Shown here in pieces: positions 26,067 to 34,264 of a stretch of 64,000 bases of DNA. The notes under the pieces are model-generated. The model saw nothing but the letters and a program-made list of their open reading frames with translations. It was not told where the DNA came from and did not search any database. Within the stretch, counting starts at the first letter, position 1; every line of letters starts with the position of its first letter. This DNA is from Acidisoma sp. PAMC 29798 (lineage in GTDB: Bacteria > Pseudomonadota > Alphaproteobacteria > Acetobacterales > Acetobacteraceae). Location: positions 2,356,001 through 2,420,000 of the forward strand of contig NZ_CP126994.1 in the NCBI RefSeq assembly GCF_030252425.1, given 5' to 3'. Both the position numbers and the translations under genes were made by a program.

Positions 26067-26413
26067 CAGACGCCATAGCCGCCTTGGCGGCACTCGCACA
26101 GGATTCCCGCCTCGATGTGTTCCGCCTACTCGTGCAGGCGGGGACCGACGGGCTGCCTGCCGGTCAGATCGGCGAACGGCTGGGCCTGCCCTCGGCAACC
26201 CTGTCGTTTCACCTGAACCAGCTCAAGCAGGCGGGCCTCGTCACCTTCCGGCGTGAGGGGCGGTCCCTGATCTACATGGCCGAATACGATGCCATGAATG
26301 CCCTGCTCGGCTACCTGACCGAAAACTGTTGCCAGGGCGATCCTGCGGGCTGCGGCATCGGTGCCTGCGACGGCTCCACGCTCATCGCCACCAAGGAAGG
26401 AACCCGCCAATGA
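26057..26413 (+). CDS. arsR: ArsR-family arsenite-responsive repressor
   Basis: 118 residues. A winged helix has the recognition helix in SATLSFHLNQLKQAGLV. The C-terminal cysteines C91, C92 and C99 (NCCQGDPAGC) resemble the As(III) site of the Acidithiobacillus-type ArsR rather than the alpha-3 CVC site of E. coli ArsR; C104 is extra. First gene of the ars operon. Its ATG sits inside its operator palindrome. The stop overlaps the start of arsI by four bases. Confidence 0.9.
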   Translation: MEKSDAIAALAALAQDSRLDVFRLLVQAGTDGLPAGQIGERLGLPSATLSFHLNQLKQAGLVTFRREGRSLIYMAEYDAMNALLGYLTENCCQGDPAGCGIGACDGSTLIATKEGTRQ

Positions 26414-26894
26414 AGCGCATGCACATCCATGTCGGTGTGAAGAACATCGAAGAAAGCGTCCGTTTTTATAGCGCTCTGTTCGGTACTGAACCCGCCAAGC
26501 TCAAATCCGACTACGCGAAATGGATGCTGGAAGACCCGCACCTGAACTTTGCAATTTCAACGCGGGGCAAGGCAATCGGTCTCGATCATATGGGCCTGCA
26601 AGTTGAGGATGCCGGGGAGCTGAACGGGCTGCGCGATCAGATGTCGGCTGCGAATATATCGACCCATAGCGATGGGGAGACAACCTGTTGTTACGCGAAG
26701 TCAGAAAATCCTGGGTGGAGGACCCGAACGGCATTGCCTGGGAAGCCTACCACACCATGGAAGACGCGCAGATTTATGCAGCCGGCGATGTGGTCGACGA
26801 AGCCTGCTGCGTCCCTGAAACTTCGCAGGGCGCATGCTGCGCTCCGAAGCCGGACCTGGCCGCCACTGCCCCCTGCTGCGGGGCGGCTGCATGA
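26410..26894 (+). pseudogene. arsI: ArsI/CadI-type dioxygenase gene with one-base frameshift
   Basis: ArsI is a vicinal-oxygen-chelate Fe(II) enzyme that breaks the C-As bond of methylarsenite. The first frame from 26410 gives MKRMHIHVGVKNIEESVRFY with Fe ligands (H5 or H7, H60) and the arsenic-binding pair C93-C94. It then leaves the family pattern at about residue 99. The correct sequence resumes in another frame (KSWVEDPNGIAWEAYHTMED) and ends with a Cys-rich tail. One extra A in the run at about 26702-26706 would restore one frame, so this is either a real mutation or a base-call error in a homopolymer. The gene overlaps arsR and arsC. Confidence 0.85.
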
Positions 26895-27325
26895 CAGTCA
26901 CCATTTATCATAACCCAGCCTGCGGCACGTCGCGGAACGTCCTCGCCCTGATCCGCAACAGCGGCGAGGAACCGCACGTCATCGAGTATATGAAAACCCC
27001 GCCCAGCCGCGCCGAACTGGTGGAGCTGATCGCCCGCATGGGAATCCCGGTGCGCGAATTGCTGCGCCGGAAAGGGACGCCCTACGATGAACTGAAGCTG
27101 GACGATTCCACCCTGACGGACGGCCAGTTGCTTGACGCGATGATGGCGCACCCGGTCCTCATCAACCGCCCGATTGTCGTGACCCCCGATGCCGTGAAGC
27201 TGTGCCGCCCGTCTGAAACGGTGCTGGACATTCTTCCCAATCCGCAACGCGGCGCGTTCTCGAAAGAGGATGGCGAGGCGGTCGTGGATGCTGGCGGCAA
27301 GCGTGTCGCGAGTCCCGCGCCATGA
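26891..27325 (+). CDS. arsC: Arsenate reductase, glutaredoxin-coupled (ArsC/Spx fold)
   Basis: 144 residues starting MTVTIYHNPACGTSRN, with the catalytic C11 in the CGTS loop. The downstream NRPIVVTPD segment holds the conserved Arg that binds arsenate. It reduces As(V) to As(III) with glutathione and glutaredoxin in the cytoplasm. Start taken at the ATG overlapping the arsI stop (26891). Its stop overlaps the acr3 start (ATGA). The C-terminus is slightly longer than in E. coli ArsC. Confidence 0.92.
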   Translation: MTVTIYHNPACGTSRNVLALIRNSGEEPHVIEYMKTPPSRAELVELIARMGIPVRELLRRKGTPYDELKLDDSTLTDGQLLDAMMAHPVLINRPIVVTPDAVKLCRPSETVLDILPNPQRGAFSKEDGEAVVDAGGKRVASPAP

Positions 27326-28407
27326 GCGAGGCGGTCGCGGTATCACCCGGCAAAGCGCCGTCCATGGGAATATTCGAGCGATACCTGACGCTGTGGGTCG
27401 CGCTCTGCATTGTTGTCGGCATCGGCCTCGGGCAGGCCCTGCCGGGCGTGTTCCATGCCCTCGGCGCGGCCACGGTCGCGCATGTCAATCTGCCGGTTGC
27501 AGTGCTGGTCTGGCTGATGGTGATTCCCATGCTGCTGAAGATCGACCTGGCGGCACTCGGGCAGGTCAAAAGCCACTGGCGCGGGATCGCAACGACGGTC
27601 GGGATTAACTGGCTGGTCAAGCCGTTCTCGATGGCGCTGCTAGGCTGGCTGTTCATCGGCGTGGTGTTCCGGCCCTACCTCCCGGCCAGCATGATCGACG
27701 GCTATATGGCCGGGCTGATCCTGCTGGCGGCGGCACCCTGCACGGCCATGGTGTTCGTGTGGTCGAACCTCGTGGACGGCGAACCGCATTTCACGCTGAG
27801 CCAGGTCGCGCTCAACGACACGATCATGGTGTTCGCCTTCGCGCCGCTCGTGGCGTTGCTGCTCGGCCTGTCCTCGATCACGGTGCCTTGGAATACGCTG
27901 ATCCTGTCGGTCTGCCTCTACATCATCGTGCCGGTCATCATCGCCCAGCTCTGGCGGCGCATGCTGCTGTCCCATAGCGGGCCAGGCGAGGGTGTGGCGG
28001 CGCTCGGCCGGACGCTGCGCAGCCTGGCCCCGCTGTCGCTGTCGGCGTTGCTGTTGACGCTCGTGCTGCTGTTCGGCCTGCAAGGCCAGCAGATCATGCG
28101 CCAGCCCGCCGTCATCGCCATGCTGGCGGTGCCGATTTTGATCCAGGTCTATTTCAACGCGGGGCTTGCCTACCTGGTCAATCGCCGCCTCGGTGTCGAA
28201 TGGTGCGTCGCCGGACCCTCCGCGCTGATCGGGGCCAGCAACTTCTTCGAGCTGGCCGTCGCAACCGCCATTGCCCTGTTCGGCTTTCAATCGGGCGCGG
28301 CACTCTCAACGGTCGTCGGCGTGCTGGTGGAAGTGCCTGTCATGCTGTCGGTCGTCTCAATCGTTCGCCGGTCCCGTGGCTGGTATGAGCGGGGACAAGC
28401 AGCGTGA
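27322..28407 (+). CDS. Arsenite efflux permease, ACR3 family
   Basis: 361 residues with ten hydrophobic helices. The signature AAPCTAMVFVWSNLVDG carries the essential Cys (C140), followed by QVALNDT. The second signature is GASNFFELAVATAIALFG with the conserved Glu. Extrudes As(III) produced by ArsC. Fourth cistron of the ars operon, translationally coupled to arsC. Confidence 0.92.
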   Translation: MSEAVAVSPGKAPSMGIFERYLTLWVALCIVVGIGLGQALPGVFHALGAATVAHVNLPVAVLVWLMVIPMLLKIDLAALGQVKSHWRGIATTVGINWLVKPFSMALLGWLFIGVVFRPYLPASMIDGYMAGLILLAAAPCTAMVFVWSNLVDGEPHFTLSQVALNDTIMVFAFAPLVALLLGLSSITVPWNTLILSVCLYIIVPVIIAQLWRRMLLSHSGPGEGVAALGRTLRSLAPLSLSALLLTLVLLFGLQGQQIMRQPAVIAMLAVPILIQVYFNAGLAYLVNRRLGVEWCVAGPSALIGASNFFELAVATAIALFGFQSGAALSTVVGVLVEVPVMLSVVSIVRRSRGWYERGQAA

Positions 28408-28413
28408 CCTAGC

Positions 28414-29613
28414 GTGAAACCGCCCGGCTTCGGTCTAATCATCCCGGCGCTCGGCATCGGGCAAATCTTTGCCTGGGGCTCGTCCTACTATCTGCTGGCG
28501 GTTCTCGCGGGTCCGATCACGCGCAGCACGGGATGGCCGCTGACCTGGGTCGTCGGCGGTGTCTCGCTTGGTTTGCTGGCGGCTGGTGTGGTTTCTCCAC
28601 GGGTCGGCCGCATGATCGGACGCATCGGGGGGCGGCCGGTGTTGGCGATGAGCGCCGTCGTGCTGGCGGCCGGTCTGGGGTTGCTGGCCCTCGCTCAGTC
28701 GATCCCCGTCTATCTTGCGGCCTGGGTGGTCATTGGCATGGGGATGGGCGGCGGTCTCTACGATCCGGCTTTCGCCACGCTCGGGCGGATTTACGGGGAG
28801 GCCGCGCGTCCCGCAATCACCACGCTGACGCTGTTCGGTGGGTTCGCCAGCACCGTGTGCTGGCCTCTCTCGGCCTTCCTCGTGACGCATCTCGGATGGC
28901 GCGGCGCCTGCTTGGCTTATGCCGGTCTCCATTTGCTTGTGGTGCTGCCGATCTACCTCTGGGCTCTCCCGAGCGAGGCTGAACGGGCCGTCAACGTCGT
29001 TGCCCCCAAGGCGACGGCCGCCCCTGTTGTCCGGCGAAGCCGCACCCTGTTCGTGCTGCTGGCGACGACCATCACGCTGAGCGCGATGATCTCAACGCTT
29101 CTGGCCGTGCACCTGCTGACCATCCTGCAATCGCGCGGCGTGCCCCTGGCCGTGGCGGTCGCGCTTGGCGCATTGGTCGGGCCGTCCCAGGTCGGCGCAC
29201 GGACAATCGAGCTGTTCATCGCCCGTCATCACCATCCGATCTGGACCAAGATTGTCTCGACCATGCTGGTCCTGGCTGGCGTCACCGTCCTCTGGGCGTC
29301 TCCGCTTTTCCTCGCCGCGCCCCTGGTGCTCTACGGCGCGGGCATCGGCCTGGAATCCATTGCGCGTGGAACCTTGCCGCTCGCCCTTTTTGGCGGGGCG
29401 GACTATGCGGTGATGATGGGCCGGCTGGCGATGCCAAGCCTGATCGTTCAAGCCGCTGCGCCCTCTATCGGGGCTGTCCTCCTCAGCATCTATGGGAGCA
29501 ACGGCACGCTGATCACGCTGATGCTGGTCGCCGCCACTAACTTTGCCCTGGCGGTCACCATGTTTCGCGTGTTCAGCCGTGCTCCCGGGCACCTCGCCAC
29601 GCAGAAATCGTGA
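28414..29613 (+). CDS. MFS transporter of the ars operon
   Basis: 399 residues, 12 predicted helices. The MFS loop 2-3 motif is in GRMIGRIGGRPVL and a Gly-rich helix (VIGMGMGGGLYDPAF) follows. It starts at GTG 28414, seven bases after the acr3 stop, with a weak ribosome binding site. Its position as the last gene of the ars operon suggests export of an arsenical or of a modified product, but it is not ArsJ (no GAPDH gene is present). The substrate is unknown. Confidence 0.82.
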   Translation: MKPPGFGLIIPALGIGQIFAWGSSYYLLAVLAGPITRSTGWPLTWVVGGVSLGLLAAGVVSPRVGRMIGRIGGRPVLAMSAVVLAAGLGLLALAQSIPVYLAAWVVIGMGMGGGLYDPAFATLGRIYGEAARPAITTLTLFGGFASTVCWPLSAFLVTHLGWRGACLAYAGLHLLVVLPIYLWALPSEAERAVNVVAPKATAAPVVRRSRTLFVLLATTITLSAMISTLLAVHLLTILQSRGVPLAVAVALGALVGPSQVGARTIELFIARHHHPIWTKIVSTMLVLAGVTVLWASPLFLAAPLVLYGAGIGLESIARGTLPLALFGGADYAVMMGRLAMPSLIVQAAAPSIGAVLLSIYGSNGTLITLMLVAATNFALAVTMFRVFSRAPGHLATQKS

Positions 29614-29698
29614 TTTACGGAATGGCTATTATCACTTTTAGCCTCACGGGCGCTTTGAGACCTCATGAATCACCGCAGCACAGCTGGCTGCGGTGAAA

Positions 29699-30040
29699 TC
29701 AGTGCGGCGGCCGAGGTGCGACGGCATGTAAGGCAGCGCCGTCAGAGGGGCCGGCCGCTGTTTGTGCCTTCGTCGGAGAACCTGCCTTAATCTGGTCGGA
29801 TGTGCGCTCATAAGACCCGGCGTGGACGCGGCGGGCGATTGCTTGCCGGAGATCGTCTGGCAGAGTGTCCAGCACGTCAAACGCGGCGCGGAACAGGGTT
29901 TCAGCGATCACCCGCTTATCGACGCCTTCCCCGTTTTGCCGATCATACAACTTCACCGTGAATCCACGGACCAGAGCGGCCCCCTCAGCCACAGAGGCGG
30001 GCGGCGCGGCTTGCTGACGGGGTGGAGAGGTTTTAGCCAT
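29699..30040 (-). CDS. Uncharacterised small protein
   Basis: 113 residues starting MAKTSPPRQQAAPPASVAEG. A core KLYDRQNGEGVDKRVIAETLFRAAFDVLDTLPDD is flanked by Pro/Ala-rich, probably disordered ends. No recognised domain. ATG at 30040 preferred over 30046 (MGMAK) because GGGG precedes it. It is the first of three similarly oriented small unknown genes after the ars operon. Confidence 0.5.
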   Translation of the reverse strand: MAKTSPPRQQAAPPASVAEGAALVRGFTVKLYDRQNGEGVDKRVIAETLFRAAFDVLDTLPDDLRQAIARRVHAGSYERTSDQIKAGSPTKAQTAAGPSDGAALHAVAPRPPH

Positions 30041-30151
30041 CCCCAACTATGACAGGAAATCAGCGACGGTTCCAGAATCTCGCATTCATGGTCGAAGCTG
30101 TTGGAAACGGCCCTTGATGATACAAGGCCATGGCCTCACTATGTTGCCACC

Positions 30152-30559
30152 CTATCCCATCATTGGTCGGAGAATATTTTTGCGGTGAACGCTGGCTTTG
30201 CCGGCAGAGGCCTGGGCAATGAGGGCCTTTTCCGATTGCCTCAGCGCCTCGCCCCAGTCGAAGGGAATCATAGGCGCACGAGGCGGCGGCGGGCCATACC
30301 AATTCGCCTGTCCCATGTCCTTCATGCCGCTATACGGAAAGCGGTGCATCCAGCCCAATTGCTGATGATAAATCCAGCCGCTTCGATCCACCCACACGCC
30401 CGTCTCGCAGACCTCGGGCGGCACCTGAGCGGGTTCGGTTTGCAGCGGGGGCGTCGGATCGATGCGTGGCGATGGCTGTGCCGCAGCGCGACGGAACGTC
30501 AGCAGCGGCAAGAGGGCAGCGGCAACGGCCAGCAGCTTGCGGCGGGTGATCTCGATCAT
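30152..30559 (-). CDS. Exported uncharacterised protein (Tat-like signal)
   Basis: 135 residues. The N-terminus TRRKLLAVAAALLPLLTFRRAAAQ is a signal peptide with twin arginines. The mature part is Pro-rich with Trp/Tyr clusters (VWVDRSGWIYHQQLGW, NWYGPPPPRAP) and a C-terminal helix. No known domain; probably periplasmic. It stands alone between two other unknown minus-strand genes. Confidence 0.6.
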   Translation of the reverse strand: MIEITRRKLLAVAAALLPLLTFRRAAAQPSPRIDPTPPLQTEPAQVPPEVCETGVWVDRSGWIYHQQLGWMHRFPYSGMKDMGQANWYGPPPPRAPMIPFDWGEALRQSEKALIAQASAGKASVHRKNILRPMMG

Positions 30560-30631
30560 GCCGCTACCCTGCCCGCATCCCCGGCCCGACTCAATCCGCT
30601 GGAACTGCTAGGAGGAAACAATGATCGCGTG

Positions 30632-31372
30632 TCAAAAGGGAATTTCATCGTCCAAGTCTGTTGCGGCCTCCCAAGTCGGCTGTGGTCTAGCGGCCGCCGG
30701 CTTCACAGTTGGTGCGGGCAGAGCCTTCGGAGGTGGCGCGAGGCGCTGCGCGGCTGCTTCCTCGGTTTCTTTATCTTGGCCGATCAGCTGCATGATATGA
30801 GCGACAGCGCTTTGGCCATCGGCCGCAATCGTGACGGAACAGGCGGTAGTCGCCACGACAGCTGCCAAAATTCCCATTGTTTTTGCAAAACTCAGACGAG
30901 GGCTGCTGAGTTCCGCCGCGAGTTGGTCGAGCCGGTTTCGTAAGCGCTTCTTGCGGTCGTGATCGAGATCGGACCGCTCTACAATGTCGCGAATGCGGGA
31001 AACATAGTGCTCGATTCTGGTGCGCGTGCTGCCAATCAGCAGCACGGAATAAGGATGGCGCATGCCCCGTGATCGGATACGAATGCGAGCAACTTCCCCC
31101 TGCACCGCCAAACTGAACCGTCCGAAGGCCTCGTTGAGGTGGTTCGAGCCATCAGGTTCGTATGCGACGTTCGAGATTTGGCATGCCTGCGCGACGGCAG
31201 ATACCGCAGCCATATATTGCTCACGAACAACTCGATCTAACTCGTTCGACGTGTCTTCGCCGATTATCCGCGTCATGTTGCGGCGGCAGATGCTCTCGAA
31301 CTCTACAAAGCAGCGGTCGTCCTCGTCTGGCAGGCTGGAGTATTCTTCGTCAGAAATCAGTTCATAGCTCAT
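30632..31372 (-). CDS. Uncharacterised protein with one membrane helix
   Basis: 246 residues. An acidic N-terminus (ELISDEEYSSLPDEDDR) and a helical middle rich in Arg and Glu are followed by a single hydrophobic segment around 165-185 (TMGILAAVVATTACSVTIAA). The C-terminal tail is Pro/Ala-rich and ends in acidic DLDDEIPF. No catalytic motif seen. It may be a tail-anchored or bitopic membrane protein. I do not recognise a family. Confidence 0.6.
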   Translation of the reverse strand: MSYELISDEEYSSLPDEDDRCFVEFESICRRNMTRIIGEDTSNELDRVVREQYMAAVSAVAQACQISNVAYEPDGSNHLNEAFGRFSLAVQGEVARIRIRSRGMRHPYSVLLIGSTRTRIEHYVSRIRDIVERSDLDHDRKKRLRNRLDQLAAELSSPRLSFAKTMGILAAVVATTACSVTIAADGQSAVAHIMQLIGQDKETEEAAAQRLAPPPKALPAPTVKPAAARPQPTWEAATDLDDEIPF

Positions 31373-31409
31373 CTGGGCACTCGCTGTTCGGTCTTAGGGC
31401 GTGCAGTTA

Positions 31410-31719
31410 TCATTCTGCCGCCTCGGCGGGTGCGGCCGATTCAGCCGGTGGCGAAGATGGCGGGGCTGACTTGTCTGCTGCGACCGGCGCAATTGGTGGC
31501 TGCGGCGCGGCAACGCTCGCAGGTAGCTCTTCGAGCATATCCTTTGCGCCCACTTCCAAGGCACGCTCCAGCAAAGCGTTGAAATTGCCTTCGATCAGGC
31601 CCGGCGTGTTCGAGTTGCGATGGTGACGGATCGCGTAGTGGGGATTCCAGATCAGGACGTGTGTGAGTTTCCGTTGAAGACCGGACTCGGACGATTTCCG
31701 GTAAAGGCCGGACTTATGG
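31410..31719 (-). pseudogene. C-terminal fragment of an unknown gene
   Basis: An open minus-strand frame with coding character but no start codon: ...SGLYRKSSESGLQRKLTH, then VLIWNPHYAIRHHRNSNTPG and NFNALLERALEVGAKDMLEELP, ending in a Pro/Ala/Ser-rich tail. The frame meets a stop at its upstream edge (about 31720). The N-terminus is therefore lost. Family not recognised. Confidence 0.45.
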
Positions 31720-31841
31720 CCGCTTTACAGAGTGTCGTAGAGGGACAACGTGTTGATCTCACGCATTTTACACAAACGGTCTGAGTCCAGACTTTAGCGA
31801 AAAGAACGCAAATTAAGCGGAAATCCACCTGACTTAACATA

Positions 31842-32093
31842 TTGATCTTGTTTACTGTCGAATCCGGGCTTCAGCGGAAACTGACACCTGAGGAGGTCTA
31901 TCGCAGTTCCAACGGAGACCGGTGGCAGTTGGTGAGCGATCCCTCGGAGCAGCAGGTTCTGATCCGACATGGGTCGAATATTTTGTCTAGCGGAGCCACC
32001 AGCGAAATGCCTCTCGATGACTTTATGTGCGTCGATGGTCCCGGTCCTGAATTCGCCGCGACCCGGGCCGCCCCAGAGGCTTGGCTGCCTTGA
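31842..32093 (+). CDS. Small conserved alphaproteobacterial protein
   Basis: 83 residues. The block YRSSNGDRWQLVSDPSEQQV followed by IRHGSN and, later, VDGPGPEFAA recalls a recurrent short protein of alphaproteobacteria (YRSSNGDRW...VRHEPN...GPGPE) of unknown function. Starts at ATG 31842 or a few residues later (residues 1-12 are not conserved). Convergent with the ParDE module. Confidence 0.5.
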   Translation: MILFTVESGLQRKLTPEEVYRSSNGDRWQLVSDPSEQQVLIRHGSNILSSGATSEMPLDDFMCVDGPGPEFAATRAAPEAWLP

Positions 32094-32106
32094 CAGTGGT
32101 GGTGAG

Positions 32107-32418
32107 TCATAGTCCAAAATCCTCACGAAACCTCGCGATCTGGTGCATGCGCTCATGTAAGATCGTGACGATACCGATGTCTCCGTTCGAGAGCCGGCGC
32201 CAATACACAACATGCCGCTCGTAGCGGAACATGAAACCATCGACATCAAATGCCGCCGGAACCGGCCGCGACATCACCGCGTGGGAATCGATGTGCTCGA
32301 ACGCCTCGAAGAGGCCTGCGATGTAACGGTCTGCTTGCTCATGGCCCCAGTGGTCGCGCGTATAGCGATAAATTTCGTCGAGGCGATGAGACGCCGCCTC
32401 TTGAACCAGGACGGCCAT
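32107..32418 (-). CDS. parE: RelE/ParE-family toxin
   Basis: 103 residues with the ParE pattern: ASHRLDEIYRYTRDHWGHEQADRYIAG at the N-terminus, SRPVPA, FRYERHVVYWR and a C-terminal ILHERMHQIAR. It should bind and inhibit DNA gyrase. Starts seven bases after the antitoxin stop, antitoxin first, as in parDE operons. Confidence 0.88.
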   Translation of the reverse strand: MAVLVQEAASHRLDEIYRYTRDHWGHEQADRYIAGLFEAFEHIDSHAVMSRPVPAAFDVDGFMFRYERHVVYWRRLSNGDIGIVTILHERMHQIARFREDFGL

Positions 32419-32425
32419 ATCCTGA

Positions 32426-32680
32426 TCAGCGTCGGTTGCGCGCGATGACCTCAGCCGCGGTCAGAGGTCGATACGACGTGTCCGCTGCCGCGAACGCATG
32501 CGTCAGCTCGGCTTTGAGACGATCGAACGCTTCCTGCTCCATGCGCTCCTTATCCCGCCGGATCAGGTCGCGGATATACTCGCTGACGTTCTCGTAGACG
32601 CCATCTTCGCCGACGTTCGCCTGCACGAAATCATGAAGGGCTCCACTCAGGCGGACAGTCATCGTGGTCTGGCGGGTCAA
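32426..32680 (-). CDS. parD: ParD-family antitoxin
   Basis: 84 residues. The ribbon-helix-helix region is MTVRLSGALHDFVQANVGED...VSEYIRDLIRRD and the C-terminal toxin-binding tail is DTSYRPLTAAEVIARNRR. The start appears to be TTG at 32680, because AAGGAGGATGCC lies directly before it; an in-frame ATG six codons later is the alternative. An AT-rich -10-like TATATT lies upstream. Neutralises the ParE downstream and should autorepress. Confidence 0.87.
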   Translation of the reverse strand: MTRQTTMTVRLSGALHDFVQANVGEDGVYENVSEYIRDLIRRDKERMEQEAFDRLKAELTHAFAAADTSYRPLTAAEVIARNRR

Positions 32681-32882
32681 GGCATCCTCCTTGCTTACTC
32701 GTCTTCAATATAATCAAAAATGAATACGGTGGCCCCCCCTGGGTGAGGTGCGGGCCCGCTATTCCGGGGTCTACGCATGAGATCTCTGTCGGTTTGGCAG
32801 TCTCAACTCACCGACGCCTAACCCTGCATGGCCAAGCCCGCTTGGCTTCTGTTCAAGCTGAGAAGAACTGACCCTGGGGGTC

Positions 32883-33113
32883 GTGTTTCCAAGCGATTTG
32901 ACATGGCGAGCGGCGCTTGAGGCGGCAGCCTTAGACACCCAGCCTCCTGCCGCGCGGGAGATGATTCGCAATAGCCGCAAGAGCATCGCGGGCCTACGCA
33001 AGCAATTCGCTGACAGCTTTGACCGCTTGGTGGAGAGCCAGAATGTTTTGCGGAACGTGAGCAAGAGGCGAGGCATAGGTAGTTTCCGACCCTGCTATCG
33101 TCAGGTAACTTAG
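32883..33113 (+). CDS. Possible small protein, low support
   Basis: A 76-residue frame. Residues 5-50 (DLTWRAALEAAALDTQPPAA...NSRKSIAGLRKQFADSFDRL) look coding and helical. The start has no clear ribosome binding site and the end runs through the TAGTTTCCGACCCTGC repeat (33079-33095), so the C-terminus is probably not native. No known family. Confidence 0.3.
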   Translation: MFPSDLTWRAALEAAALDTQPPAAREMIRNSRKSIAGLRKQFADSFDRLVESQNVLRNVSKRRGIGSFRPCYRQVT

Positions 33114-33506
33114 CCTACTCTCGGCCATAACGGTCTCGCGATTAAGACCGTGGGAGTCTCAACATGGAACAAAACGGCAGTGGCATCTCCACAGCGCATG
33201 CGGTGAAGTATTTTCTTTCAGCAGAGGTTGGCAAAGGGGCCAGTGGCGAAAGACTGACCGTCAGTTTGACGCTCGCCCACCTGGGATTAGACCCGGTCTT
33301 AGAAGCTGAATATTTAGTAAGTCTTTCCAGGGAAATCGCCGAATCGCATTTGGCACAATCAATAATCGCGACGCCAGGAAGCATGTGGGACTATGCGGCT
33401 GCCACGCCAATATCGCATCGGCTGGTCCAATTGCTTCCTGTTCACGCCCCCCCGTCAGGGCGCTTGAGCAGATACCAAGGTCCCCATGAGTAGTTTCCGA
33501 CCCTGC
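33079..33506 (+). repeat. 17-bp direct repeats bounding a 411-bp unit
   Basis: GTAGTTTCCGACCCTGC occurs at 33079-33095 and again at 33490-33506 in the same orientation. Between them lies one open reading frame (33164-33493) whose TAG stop is inside the second repeat. The layout recalls a gene cassette or an element bounded by recombination sites. The repeat core is shared with the copies at 321-340, 5269-5288 and 5345-5364. Confidence 0.7.
33164..33493 (+). CDS. Unknown protein inside repeat-bounded unit
   Basis: 109 residues starting MEQNGSGISTAHAVKYFLSA and ending in SRYQGPHE. The middle (VSLTLAHLGLDPVLEAEYLVSLS) is helical. No recognised domain and no signal peptide. No ribosome binding site is evident ahead of the ATG. 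The stop codon is supplied by the downstream repeat. Confidence 0.4.
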   Translation: MEQNGSGISTAHAVKYFLSAEVGKGASGERLTVSLTLAHLGLDPVLEAEYLVSLSREIAESHLAQSIIATPGSMWDYAAATPISHRLVQLLPVHAPPSGRLSRYQGPHE

Positions 33507-33892
33507 GCTGCCAAGCTCTAGTTGGCTAACTTGGAATGACCATCTGGGTGGCCGAGACCGGCCTGTATTGGTCGATGGCAATCGCTTTTGTCCGCGTTTC
33601 AAGCGCGGTAAGCGGTCCGGACGGTGGCAAGGGCGTCCACGGCGTGGACGCCCTTGCGGGTAATGGGTTGGAACCGTAGGAAACTCCACCGGGTTAGGCG
33701 GGGCTCCTGGGCTACTTCGGCGGCACTGGCGGCTTAGGCGGAGGCTTGGTGCCCGTGAATCTCGGAGGCGGCCAGCGGAAGAGGCGCGTCATGCTTTGAT
33801 CCGGTATTATGTATCAACCGCCACCACTCGTCCGTTCGAATATGGAGATGCATCGTTTACCATCCTGACAGTCGATTTCGGGAGTGCGGGCG
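33507..33892. other. Gene-free stretch with strong GC hairpin
   Basis: About 385 bases. A perfect 14-bp stem GCAAGGGCGTCCAC (33627-33640) / GTGGACGCCCTTGC (33644-33657) with a 3-base loop is the main feature; no T-run follows on either strand. No credible gene. GGGAG at 33879-33883 belongs to the next gene. Confidence 0.55.
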
Positions 33893-34264
33893 ATGATCGA
33901 GCCGGATGTCATTTGCGCGTTGCGCGGCAAACAGTCCGAAGTAATTGGATCGATAGCGCGTCTGAAACGACAGTTAGTCGAGCATCGCGCCGGCCTGACG
34001 CATCTTGAGGGAGTTCTGCGTCTGTTTGATCCGAGTATCCAGTCAGAGACGGCTCGTCCCGAGCGGCAACGAAGACAGAGAGCCTGGTTTCGTCCTGGTG
34101 AATCCCTGCGACTGATCTATGACGTGCTGCGAGACGCTGCCCAGCCTGTCGTCACGCGCGAACTCGTCGATCGCGTCATGACGATGAAGGACATCACTGT
34201 CGCGGGTTCTGTCAGATGTCGCGCCGGCATTCTGAAGTTCTACGCGGCTCGCACGAGGATCTAG
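33893..34264 (+). pseudogene. Small conserved unknown protein, 3' end replaced by IS
   Basis: Begins MIEPDVICALRGKQSEVIGS, then IARLKRQLVEHRAGLTHLEGVLRLFDPSI and a basic linker. I recognise this pattern (coiled N-terminus, LRLFDP, RxxWF) from short alphaproteobacterial proteins of unknown role. After about residue 104 (ITVAGS) the frame enters IS DNA at 34205 and ends with 17 foreign residues. The native C-terminus, probably a winged-helix-like segment, is incomplete. Confidence 0.55.

Noticed and set aside
32771-33076. 101-codon minus-strand frame
   Set aside because: Arg/Ser/Leu-rich low-complexity translation with no ribosome binding site; the opposite strand looks more coding.
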